From positions 1 to 7,925 of the forward strand of contig DAOVQV010000057.1 of assembly GCA_030628445.1 (NCBI GenBank): a stretch of 7,925 bases of DNA. Reading direction: 5' to 3'. Position numbers and translations under genes: made by a program. Positions 1 through 5,338 of this stretch are shown here, one piece after another. This stretch comes from Phycisphaerae bacterium (lineage in GTDB: Bacteria; Planctomycetota; Phycisphaerae; SM23-33). The stretch's first letter is position 1, and the number at the start of each line of letters is the position of its first letter. The notes beneath the pieces are model-generated. The model was given only the letters and a program-made list of their open reading frames with translations. It was not told the origin of the DNA and did not search any database.

Positions 1-10
1 AACGAATAAG

Positions 11-490
11 ATGAGCGACGACATCTTGAAAGAACACGACGAGTTCATGGTCGCAGCCATCGAACAGGCCAAACGGGCTGAGTCTCTCGGCGACGTTCCA
101 ATCGGCGCTGTGATCGTCCGCGAGGGGAAGATCTTCACGGCCGGGCACAACCGAACAACCAAAGTCGCCGACCCCACAGCCCACGCCGAGATGGTAGCCA
201 TTCGACAAGCGGCGGAGCGTCTGGGCGACTGGCGTCTGAGCGGGTGCACTATGGTGGTGACACTCGAGCCGTGTTGCATGTGTGCCGGTGCAATCGTCGC
301 CGCCCGCATCGACAGGCTCATCTACGGCGCCGCCGACCCCAAGGCCGGAGCGGTCAAGTCGCTCTATCAGATCTGCAGCGACGAACGCTTGAACCACAAG
401 GTGGAGGTTCATTCCGGCCTGCGGGCCGAAGAATGCGGTCAGCTGCTGTCTCGCTTTTTCGAAGCCCAACGAAAGAGGGGGAAGAAGTAG
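11..490 (+). CDS. tadA: tRNA-specific adenosine deaminase TadA
   Basis: A 159-residue cytidine/deoxycytidylate deaminase-fold enzyme. The family deaminates adenosine 34 to inosine in the anticodon of tRNA-Arg(ACG), allowing wobble decoding; it is cytoplasmic, dimeric and zinc dependent. The zinc and catalytic signature is visible: His58-Ala-Glu60 (His ligand and proton-shuttling Glu) and Pro87-Cys88-Cys89-Met90-Cys91 (Cys88 and Cys91 as ligands). The stretch after it, with GA-DPKAGA around residues 106-114, is typical of TadA rather than of cytidine or guanine deaminases. Length matches the family (about 150-170). The ATG at 11 is the natural start, but only ten bases lie upstream, so neither promoter nor ribosome site can be judged. 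The next gene is convergent, 67 bases from its stop as I place it. A related nucleoside deaminase is the main alternative; TadA is much the better fit. Confidence 0.93.
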   Translation: MSDDILKEHDEFMVAAIEQAKRAESLGDVPIGAVIVREGKIFTAGHNRTTKVADPTAHAEMVAIRQAAERLGDWRLSGCTMVVTLEPCCMCAGAIVAARIDRLIYGAADPKAGAVKSLYQICSDERLNHKVEVHSGLRAEECGQLLSRFFEAQRKRGKK

Positions 491-557
491 AAACGCCCAA
501 GCGCGATTGAATCTTGGATCCGACAAGTACCAACGTATCCGCCTATGCTCGGCCCGC

Positions 558-1106
558 CTAATGATCAAACTTCTCGGAGGTGAACAGGTAGACCTTCGTG
601 TCTTTATCGCGCCAGGCGCCGGGGGGCAGGGCGGCCTTGTGAGTGCAACAGTTGTCTAGAAACTCCTGGACGGACCAGCTCATGTCGGTCGCCACCTCCG
701 GGAGGAAGCATCCCGACTGACCGCCGCAGACGATATATATCCCGTGCTTACCGAGCGTGAGCTTCTCCGGGGCGTCCGTCTCGGTCAGCTGGGAGAGGAC
801 CGACACTTCGACTCTCAACTCGCCCAGCTCCCCCGGTGTGATGGGGTTTGAAAAGAACCTTGGGTCGCGGGCGGCGGCTGAGCCCATCTCAACAACCGTC
901 CTCGCCAAAGGGCCCTGCGCCACGAACGTCCCGATGCACCCCCGCAGCCTGCCCTCGTTTGTCAGCGTAACGAAACACCCGAGCCGTTCAGTAAGTACAC
1001 GGGCGGGATTGTCGATAGTAACTCGCCCGCCGCCGGTCACCTCGGCCTCGACGGCGGCCCGGGCCAGGTCCACCAATGTCGCCCGATCTTCGGGGCAGAT
1101 GGTCAT
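558..1106 (-). CDS. AMMECR1-domain protein (AmmeMemoRadiSam protein A-like)
   Basis: A 182-residue AMMECR1-domain protein. The hallmark LRGCIG motif lies at residues 54-59. It is followed by the conserved run with RDPRF (about 80-84), the ITP-EL segment (89-94), an ELRVEVSVL strand (96-104), and a C-terminal half with FLPEVA, W-EFL, two Cys and LPPGAW, all in family order. In bacteria and archaea the family often accompanies Memo and a radical-SAM protein (the AmmeMemoRadiSam set); its biochemical role is still poorly defined. I chose the ATG at 1106 over the GTG at 1124 because a GGGAG ribosome site lies six bases before the ATG. The gene follows the URO-D family methyltransferase by 27 bases on the same strand, so the two are probably co-transcribed. 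No Memo or radical-SAM gene is in the window. Family assignment is firm; function is not. Confidence 0.9.
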   Translation of the reverse strand: MTICPEDRATLVDLARAAVEAEVTGGGRVTIDNPARVLTERLGCFVTLTNEGRLRGCIGTFVAQGPLARTVVEMGSAAARDPRFFSNPITPGELGELRVEVSVLSQLTETDAPEKLTLGKHGIYIVCGGQSGCFLPEVATDMSWSVQEFLDNCCTHKAALPPGAWRDKDTKVYLFTSEKFDH

Positions 1107-1112
1107 AATAGA

Positions 1113-1117
1113 CTCCC
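1113..1117 (-). promoter_or_regulatory. Ribosome binding site deciding the AMMECR1 gene start
   Basis: On the minus strand GGGAG sits six bases before an ATG at 1106. The alternative in-frame GTG at 1124 has no comparable purine-rich site at proper spacing, so the shorter 182-residue product is preferred. Confidence 0.6.
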
Positions 1118-1133
1118 GATTCACCCTATCAAT

Positions 1134-2138
1134 CTATTCCCGCCCGCCCGGCCGGTCAACCGCCGCTATCGCCTTCAGGTTCGCCAGCGGTGTCCCAAGA
1201 GGCACTGCACATTCCGGACCGACGATATCTATTCCGGCAGCTACGGCTTCGGCGGCAGCGGCCGCGACCTGCTCCGGCGTCCCATCCAGCAAAAGGAAAT
1301 TGCTCACGCCGCCCATCAGGGCGAGCCTATCCCCTGCCAGGTCGCGAACCTTCCACGGCGGGCCGCACTTCGTATCCCAGTGAAAGCAGGCAAGCCCGGT
1401 CCGGTTAATCAGCCCGATCCGATCCGTAGTATCGCCGCAGATGTGAAGGATCAGCGGGACGGGCAGCTCTGCGGCGATCTGCCGGTGCATCCGCATCAGG
1501 AATTCTCTGTAGGCGTTTGGGCTGCACAGATCCCGCGTGGCATGGTCGGCGAGCAGAAGGCAGTCCGCACCCGCCTCGATCTGCGCCCGCGCAAAGCTCA
1601 GCGTAACCGGCGCAAGTCTTTCCAGGATGCGGTGCGTCTCGGAGGGGTCGTCAATCGTGCCTATCAGGAAGTTCTCCACACCGAAAAGATGATACGCCAG
1701 CGTCCAACTGCCCATGACTTTCCCGCAAACACCAGCGTCCTCGCCCAGTCGCTTCTTAAGCAGCGAGATAGCTGCAAGCGGGACCCGGCAGGGCGCTTGT
1801 CTCAATAGATCGGCGGGTATGTGAATATCGTCGGCGCTGCTGTAGATGAATTTACCGGGCTCCGGCATCGCATCGGGCCCGCCCCAGTGAACATCGCAGC
1901 CCATGGCGGCCGCTTCGTGGCAGACGGAAAAGAGCGGCATGACCACGTCGAACCCCAGAACGGTGTGCCCCGCGATGGCCAAGGCGGCCATCTTCTCGGG
2001 ATCCAGATGTGCGTCGGGGAAGTACACCCCCTCCTGCTCCATAAGGGCCTTGCAGACGATGGACGTACCGGTCCCGAAGCCCACCCTGCCTGTTTCGTGC
2101 CGCCCTACGACGGCGTCCATGAAGAGTTTCCTGCTCAT
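1134..2138 (-). CDS. URO-D superfamily methyltransferase, MtaA/CmuA type
   Basis: A TIM-barrel protein of the uroporphyrinogen decarboxylase superfamily, 334 residues from the ATG at 2138. It carries the zinc-thiolate signature of the MtaA/MtbA/CmuA methyltransferases: His232-x-Cys234-Gly, then Cys310 in a GPECAVPLGTPLANL segment. Such enzymes move a methyl group between a corrinoid protein and a thiol or similar acceptor. The RQAGR motif near the N-terminus of true HemE is absent, so haem synthesis is unlikely. The start is uncertain. The same frame stays open to a TTG at 2186, but the sequence from ATG 2138 (MSRKLFMDAVVGRHETGRVGFG-like opening) begins as family members do. No clear ribosome site precedes 2138. 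It follows the dedA-like gene closely and precedes the AMMECR1 gene by 27 bases. No corrinoid-binding partner is present here, so substrate and acceptor are unknown. Confidence 0.82.
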   Translation of the reverse strand: MSRKLFMDAVVGRHETGRVGFGTGTSIVCKALMEQEGVYFPDAHLDPEKMAALAIAGHTVLGFDVVMPLFSVCHEAAAMGCDVHWGGPDAMPEPGKFIYSSADDIHIPADLLRQAPCRVPLAAISLLKKRLGEDAGVCGKVMGSWTLAYHLFGVENFLIGTIDDPSETHRILERLAPVTLSFARAQIEAGADCLLLADHATRDLCSPNAYREFLMRMHRQIAAELPVPLILHICGDTTDRIGLINRTGLACFHWDTKCGPPWKVRDLAGDRLALMGGVSNFLLLDGTPEQVAAAAAEAVAAGIDIVGPECAVPLGTPLANLKAIAAVDRPGGRE

Positions 2139-2194
2139 CTCGCTGTGGCGCCCCAGAGAAACTCCCCCCTTACCTTTTCCGGGCAAGTGCCCAT
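2135..2194 (-). other. Possible 19-codon coupling ORF between dedA-like gene and methyltransferase
   Basis: The stop of the dedA-like gene overlaps an ATG (TGATG, 2192-2196). That ATG opens a 19-codon frame whose TGA overlaps the ATG of the methyltransferase (ATGA, 2135-2138). A purine-rich AAGGGGGGAG lies inside it (minus strand, 2163-2172), about 24 bases before the methyltransferase start. The arrangement could couple translation across the junction. It may equally be chance, since the peptide (MGTCPEKVRGEFLWGATAR) resembles nothing I know. Confidence 0.15.
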
Positions 2195-3111
2195 CACAAG
2201 ACGTATTTGATCACAACAAACCCGCCGACCAAAAGAGCTGCAAACAGAAGCGACAGCCAGTTGAAGTACTTGTCAATGAAGGGCGTAATCTTGGCCCCGA
2301 ACAACCGGATCAGCCCGGCCACCAGGAAGAACCGAGCAGAGCGGCTGGCAGTGGCCGCAAACAAGAACACCGCAACAAATCGTCCGGGGTTCTGTACCCC
2401 CGTGCCAACGATCCCCGCCGCAATGTTGATCACCTTAAATGGGAGCGGGGTGAAGCCCACTGTAGCGACGCTCCAAAAAACGATTGATAGCTCCTTTCCC
2501 AGCTCCTCTTGTGCGATCGCAAAATACTCGGGGGTGAGCTTGGCCCAAGCGAACCACCTGAAGACAAACTCATCGATCCACGGCCAGGCAAGCCAGCCGA
2601 TCAGGTAGGCGGCTATCGCCCCCAGTACGCTGGACAGGCTGCAAAGAAATGCATACTTCAGCCATTTCTTGCGATTGCCCAGCACCAGCGGGATCAGCAG
2701 CACGTCCGGCGGGACGGGAAAGATAATGCTCTCGGAGAAACTCAGCACAAAAAGCGCGAGTGATGCGAAGGGCTTGTACGCCCACGCCAGCGTCCAGTCG
2801 TACAAACGCCGGTGCACGTGCCACCACAGCACGGCCTCTTGGCGTCCCAACCGCAAGCCGCAATGATCGCAAAAAACCGCGTCGGCCAAAACCGATAGCC
2901 GGCAACGAGGGCAAGATCTCCGATGAGTTTTAGTTATGGCTTCGTCTATCTGTCGGCTCCCCGATTGTGCCAACAGTAGAATAGCCCTGCCCCGGTTTGT
3001 CAAATTCAAAGCCTTTGCGGCCCGCCACGCACGTGTGGCCCCAAGGCAAGAGAGGGGCTTGGAATTATGGTAAAAAAAACTTGAAATTCGCTTGCGGAAC
3101 GCGACGACCAC
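2194..3111 (-). CDS. DedA/YqaA-type (VTT domain) membrane protein with N-terminal zinc ribbon
   Basis: Up to 305 residues. Residues 67-84 form a zinc ribbon (CPRC, ten residues, CDHC). From about 112 onward comes a DedA/SNARE-associated (VTT) membrane domain: hydrophobic segments near 113-131, 152-176, 207-235, 245-271 and 284-304, with the family-like SFSESIIFPVPPDVLL (124-139) and GFTPLPFKVINIAAG (219-233) re-entrant motifs, closest to the YqaA branch. DedA proteins act in the inner membrane in lipid flipping or transport and envelope homeostasis; the role of the zinc ribbon is unknown. The start is doubtful. The frame opens at GTG 3111 and has no ATG before the zinc ribbon, residues 1-60 look poorly protein-like, and a good promoter match lies inside them (2975-3003). 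The real product may be 40-60 residues shorter. It heads the minus-strand cluster and is divergent from the HTH-receiver gene. Confidence 0.82.
   Translation of the reverse strand: MVVAFRKRISSFFYHNSKPLSCLGATRAWRAAKALNLTNRGRAILLLAQSGSRQIDEAITKTHRRSCPRCRLSVLADAVFCDHCGLRLGRQEAVLWWHVHRRLYDWTLAWAYKPFASLALFVLSFSESIIFPVPPDVLLIPLVLGNRKKWLKYAFLCSLSSVLGAIAAYLIGWLAWPWIDEFVFRWFAWAKLTPEYFAIAQEELGKELSIVFWSVATVGFTPLPFKVINIAAGIVGTGVQNPGRFVAVFLFAATASRSARFFLVAGLIRLFGAKITPFIDKYFNWLSLLFAALLVGGFVVIKYVL
2975..3003 (-). promoter_or_regulatory. Candidate sigma-70 type promoter for the dedA-like gene cluster
   Basis: On the minus strand a perfect TTGACA (2998-3003) is followed after 17 bases by TCTACT (2975-2980), a 4 of 6 match to TATAAT. 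Transcription would begin near 2968. This lies inside the longest open frame of the dedA-like gene, so if real it means the protein starts further downstream, where no ATG, GTG or suitable TTG precedes the zinc ribbon. Confidence 0.3.
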
Positions 3112-3227
3112 ACCTATCTTACTTCGGACCTATCCGAGGCGACAGCACGATGGCATTTTGCACGTTGCCCGGAGCGAAACTAAAACGCAATATTCTCAAT
3201 AATTTTCCGCAGTTCGCCGAGATGGGC

Positions 3228-3241
3228 TATACTATTATAGT
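3228..3241 (+). promoter_or_regulatory. AT-rich -10 cluster and dyad upstream of the HTH-receiver gene
   Basis: Three overlapping -10-like hexamers occur: TATACT (3228-3233), TATTAT (3233-3238) and TATAGT (3236-3241). They form part of a dyad, CTATA (3227-3231) and TATAG (3236-3240) spaced by four bases. No good -35 sits at 17 bases, which would fit an activator-dependent promoter. The gene starts at 3295, giving a leader of about 50 bases. An operator role for the dyad is inference. Confidence 0.3.
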
Positions 3242-3281
3242 AGATTTGTTGGTTTGCGTGCGTTTTCGATACCCTTTTAAT

Positions 3282-3287
3282 GGTGGA
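3282..3287 (+). promoter_or_regulatory. Ribosome binding site of the HTH-receiver gene
   Basis: GGTGGA lies seven bases before the ATG at 3295, a reasonable Shine-Dalgarno match that supports this start. Confidence 0.5.
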
Positions 3288-3294
3288 ATGACAA

Positions 3295-3858
3295 ATGGCT
3301 AAGAACTATTCAACCTTCGCTATCGCCAAGCTTCTGAGCGTGGACCCGGGCTCAGTGGCCAACTGGATGGATCAGGGGCTGCTTAAGTCGCACCGCACAC
3401 CCGGCGGGCACAGGCGGGCCTCAAAAGAGAATCTGATTCAGTTTCTCAAGGTGCACAAGATGCCTGTCCCTCCGGAGCTGGAACCAGCTCCCCCGCGCGT
3501 CTTGGTCGTGGATGACGAAGAATCCGTGACCAAGATGATCGTCTCGACGATCCAAGAGGCGCATCCTGAGTATGAGGTCTTGGAAGCCAAGGACGGGTTT
3601 AATGCCGGCACGATCATCGCCACGCATAAGCCGGACGTGGTCGTCCTGGACCTCCGCATGCCGGGAATGGACGGATTCGATGTCTGCACTATGATCAAGT
3701 CGCAGGAAGCCACGAAGCACATCGAGGTCGTAGCGATTACCGCTTTCCCGTCGCCCGAGAGCGAAAAGCGGATCCTCGAATGCGGCGCTCGCATCTGCCT
3801 CAACAAGCCGCTGGACATGGGCGAGTTGATGAAGCAAATCGAGGCCAGTGTAGGCTAA
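3295..3858 (+). CDS. Response regulator with N-terminal MerR/BldC-like HTH and C-terminal receiver domain
   Basis: A 187-residue regulator with its domains in the reverse of the usual order. Residues 5-50 are a MerR/BldC/excisionase-like winged helix-turn-helix, with a VANWMDQGLL recognition region and the classic RTPGGHRR wing (34-41). A Pro-rich linker (57-67) leads to a complete CheY-like receiver domain (68-187): acidic pocket Asp73-Asp74-Glu75, phosphoacceptor Asp119 in VVVLDLRMPGMDG, switch Thr149 and Lys171-Pro172. All phosphorylation residues are present, so it should accept phosphate from a histidine kinase. No kinase lies in the window, so it is an orphan here. A single small HTH normally needs a dimer to bind DNA; phosphorylation-driven receiver dimerisation is a plausible switch (inference). 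It is a single gene, divergent from the dedA-like gene, with its own AT-rich promoter region. Target genes are unknown. Confidence 0.88.
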   Translation: MAKNYSTFAIAKLLSVDPGSVANWMDQGLLKSHRTPGGHRRASKENLIQFLKVHKMPVPPELEPAPPRVLVVDDEESVTKMIVSTIQEAHPEYEVLEAKDGFNAGTIIATHKPDVVVLDLRMPGMDGFDVCTMIKSQEATKHIEVVAITAFPSPESEKRILECGARICLNKPLDMGELMKQIEASVG

Positions 3859-4000
3859 GGCAGCACGGTCCATAGTAGAAGCGGTTTCACAACCTCAATT
3901 CGCCCTCCAAGCGGGTCTTTTACCGCCGTGCGTCGTCGCGAAAGCTCGACATATCTCCCGGATATGCCGTCGCTTCTGCTCTTTGCCAGATCGACAAAAT

Positions 4001-4081
4001 CCCTCGCTTTCGCCGGCGAAGCAGGTTATGAAACCACTTCTGGCAAAAAGCCCGAAACCAGCGAACCGCCTAACCTGAGGG
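4001..4081. other. Nested inverted-repeat structure, possible structured RNA or palindromic repeat
   Basis: CCCT (4001-4004) pairs with AGGG (4078-4081), and CAGGTTA (4022-4028) pairs with TAACCTG (4071-4077). On the right the two halves are contiguous, giving an 11-base-pair stem. On the left they are separated by a small hairpin containing the perfect 12-base palindrome TTCGCCGGCGAA (4009-4020). Inside the loop CTGG (4040-4043) can pair with CCAG (4058-4061). This branched layout resembles an RNA or a palindromic mobile repeat. Strand cannot be decided. Pairing was found by eye, without an energy calculation. Confidence 0.25.
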
Positions 4082-4201
4082 CTGCGCATGTCCCCCAACC
4101 CCAGGTCGTCGTAGATGCGCTTGGTTTCCAGAGGCGGTACGAGGTGTGGGGACCCTTCAGGGAAGCCGATCCAACAACGTAAGCCAAGTGCCTTTTGCCC
4201 A

Positions 4202-4230
4202 TTGGTCCGCCCCCCCCCCAATGGTAGACT
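4202..4230 (+). promoter_or_regulatory. Candidate asd promoter with a C10 spacer
   Basis: TTGGTC (4202-4207) and TAGACT (4225-4230) are separated by exactly 17 bases. The -10 has the extended TGN element just before it (TGG, 4222-4224). The spacer consists mostly of the C10 run. Transcription would start near 4237 and leave a leader of about 43 bases before the asd ATG. The -35 match is weak (3 of 6), so this is tentative. Confidence 0.27.
4210..4219 (+). repeat. Homopolymeric C10 tract
   Basis: Ten consecutive C residues, the longest homopolymer in the window, lie in the loop side of the inverted repeat CCATTGG (4199-4205) / CCAATGG (4218-4224), about 60 bases before asd. Such tracts slip during replication and are also prone to sequencing or assembly error. 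Confidence 0.9.
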
Positions 4231-4279
4231 GTTCTGTTGAACGCAAGAAACAGCCCCGACGAATCATCAGAGTTAGACC

Positions 4280-5278
4280 ATGAGCCAGCACGTAGCCATC
4301 ATGGGCGCCACCGGCGCGGTCGGAAGCGAGTTTATTCGGATTCTCGAGCAGCGAGACTTTCCGCTGGAGACCTTGAAGCTATTGGCTTCCACCCGCTCAG
4401 CCGGTAGGAACCTGGAGTTTCGCGGCGAACGGATCGCAGTCGAGGAACTTACCGAAAGAAGCTTCGAAGGCGTCGGGTTGGTTCTTTCCTCGGCCGGGTC
4501 GAGCATCTCAAAGCAATTCGTCCCTCTTGCCGTCAACGCCGGGGCAGTCGTCGTGGACAACACCGCGGCGTTTCGGATGGACCCGGACGTCCCGCTGGTG
4601 ATCCCGCAGGTCAATCCCCAGGACATCAAGCTGCATAGGGGCGTCATCGCCAACCCAAACTGCTCGACGATTATCATGAACGTCCCGGTCTGGCCCCTGC
4701 ACAAGGCCAATCCGCTCCGGCGGATCGTCGTCAGCACATACCAGGCAGCTTCCGGCGCCGGCGCAGAGGCGATGGACGAGCTGACCGAAGGCACCCGCGC
4801 GGCGTTGGATAACCGGCCATTTCCACCGAAGGTCTTACCCCACCCTGCGGCGTTTAACATCTTTTGCCATGACAGCAAGATCGGCCCGGACGGTTATAAC
4901 CTCGAAGAAAGCAAAATGGTCCTCGAGACGCACAAGATCTTCCATTGCGAAGATATTCGCATCACGGCTACGTGCGTCCGCGTCCCGGTAATGCGGGCAC
5001 ACAGCGAAGCGATCAACCTTCAGTTCACCGACCCGATCAGCGAAGGTGAGGTGCGAGATATTCTCTCAGCAGCGGCGGGGGTCAAGATCGTGGACGATCG
5101 CGAGGCCAACTATTTCCCCATGCCGCTGGATGCCTCCGGCGCCGATGATATCCTCGTCGGGCGGATCCGCCAGGATATCTCCCAGCCGGATGGACGCGGG
5201 ATCGAAATGTTCGTCTGCGGCGATCAACTCCGCAAAGGCGCCGCCCTGAACGCCGTCCAGATCGCCGAGCTGGTGTAA
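4280..5278 (+). CDS. asd: Aspartate-semialdehyde dehydrogenase
   Basis: A 332-residue enzyme that reduces aspartyl-4-phosphate to aspartate semialdehyde with NADPH, the branch point to lysine/diaminopimelate, threonine and methionine; cytoplasmic. The N-terminal Rossmann loop GATGAVG is at 9-15, and the SAGSSISKQF and VVDNTAAFRMD segments follow (71-80, 91-101). The catalytic cysteine is Cys128 in ANPNCST, STYQAASGAG is at 152-161, and the substrate-binding MRAH has Arg239 and His241. The last about 28 residues return to the nucleotide-binding domain. Length is typical. The intact catalytic Cys separates it from Usg-type paralogues. The ATG at 4280 puts the nucleotide loop at the expected position, though the ribosome site is weak. 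truA follows by 60 bases on the same strand, echoing the usg-truA linkage of E. coli. No other lysine-pathway gene is present. Confidence 0.95.
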   Translation: MSQHVAIMGATGAVGSEFIRILEQRDFPLETLKLLASTRSAGRNLEFRGERIAVEELTERSFEGVGLVLSSAGSSISKQFVPLAVNAGAVVVDNTAAFRMDPDVPLVIPQVNPQDIKLHRGVIANPNCSTIIMNVPVWPLHKANPLRRIVVSTYQAASGAGAEAMDELTEGTRAALDNRPFPPKVLPHPAAFNIFCHDSKIGPDGYNLEESKMVLETHKIFHCEDIRITATCVRVPVMRAHSEAINLQFTDPISEGEVRDILSAAAGVKIVDDREANYFPMPLDASGADDILVGRIRQDISQPDGRGIEMFVCGDQLRKGAALNAVQIAELV

Positions 5279-5338
5279 ACCCGGGACGCACCCGCCCGGC
5301 CAAATTGTGCACACACACGCAAAAGATACCTGGTAGCC

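Larger units (their letters stand above)
3859..4279 (+). other. Gene-poor intergenic region between the HTH-receiver gene and asd
   Basis: About 420 bases with no convincing gene. Open frames exist on both strands (3928-4182 plus, 3895-4221 minus), but neither has a recognisable domain, a ribosome site or a plausible composition. What it does hold is unusual pairing potential: the nested structure at 4001-4081, and further pairs gcgcat/atgcgc (4084-4089 with 4115-4120) and gtcccc/ggggac (4090-4095 with 4148-4153). It ends with a C10 tract inside a short inverted repeat (4199-4224). No clear intrinsic terminator follows the HTH-receiver gene. It could be a structured RNA, a decayed interspersed repeat or a decayed gene. 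Confidence 0.5.

Noticed and set aside
497..517. CCAAG/CTTGG inverted repeat between tadA and the AMMECR1 gene as a terminator
   Set aside because: Only five base pairs with an 11-base loop and no U tract on either strand.
757..1383. 208-codon plus-strand open frame
   Set aside because: It lies opposite the AMMECR1 and methyltransferase genes, with a Ser/Arg/Pro-rich product typical of a shadow frame.
1134..2186. Uroporphyrinogen decarboxylase HemE
   Set aside because: It lacks the N-terminal RQAGR motif and has the His-x-Cys...Cys zinc site of the MtaA/CmuA branch.
1903..2487. 194-codon plus-strand open frame
   Set aside because: It is antisense to the methyltransferase and dedA-like genes, and low-complexity in sequence.
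3150..3170. TGGCATTTTGCACGTTGC as a sigma-54 promoter
   Set aside because: The GG-to-GC spacing is 13 bases rather than the required 10.
3887..3925. Intrinsic terminator after the HTH-receiver gene (CCC...GGG then TCTTTT)
   Set aside because: Only three base pairs can form before the T-rich stretch.
4273..4878. 201-codon minus-strand open frame opposite asd
   Set aside because: Ser/Thr-rich shadow of asd with no motif.
5305..5320. Short CA repeat between asd and truA
   Set aside because: Only about five units, too short to treat as a microsatellite or regulatory element.
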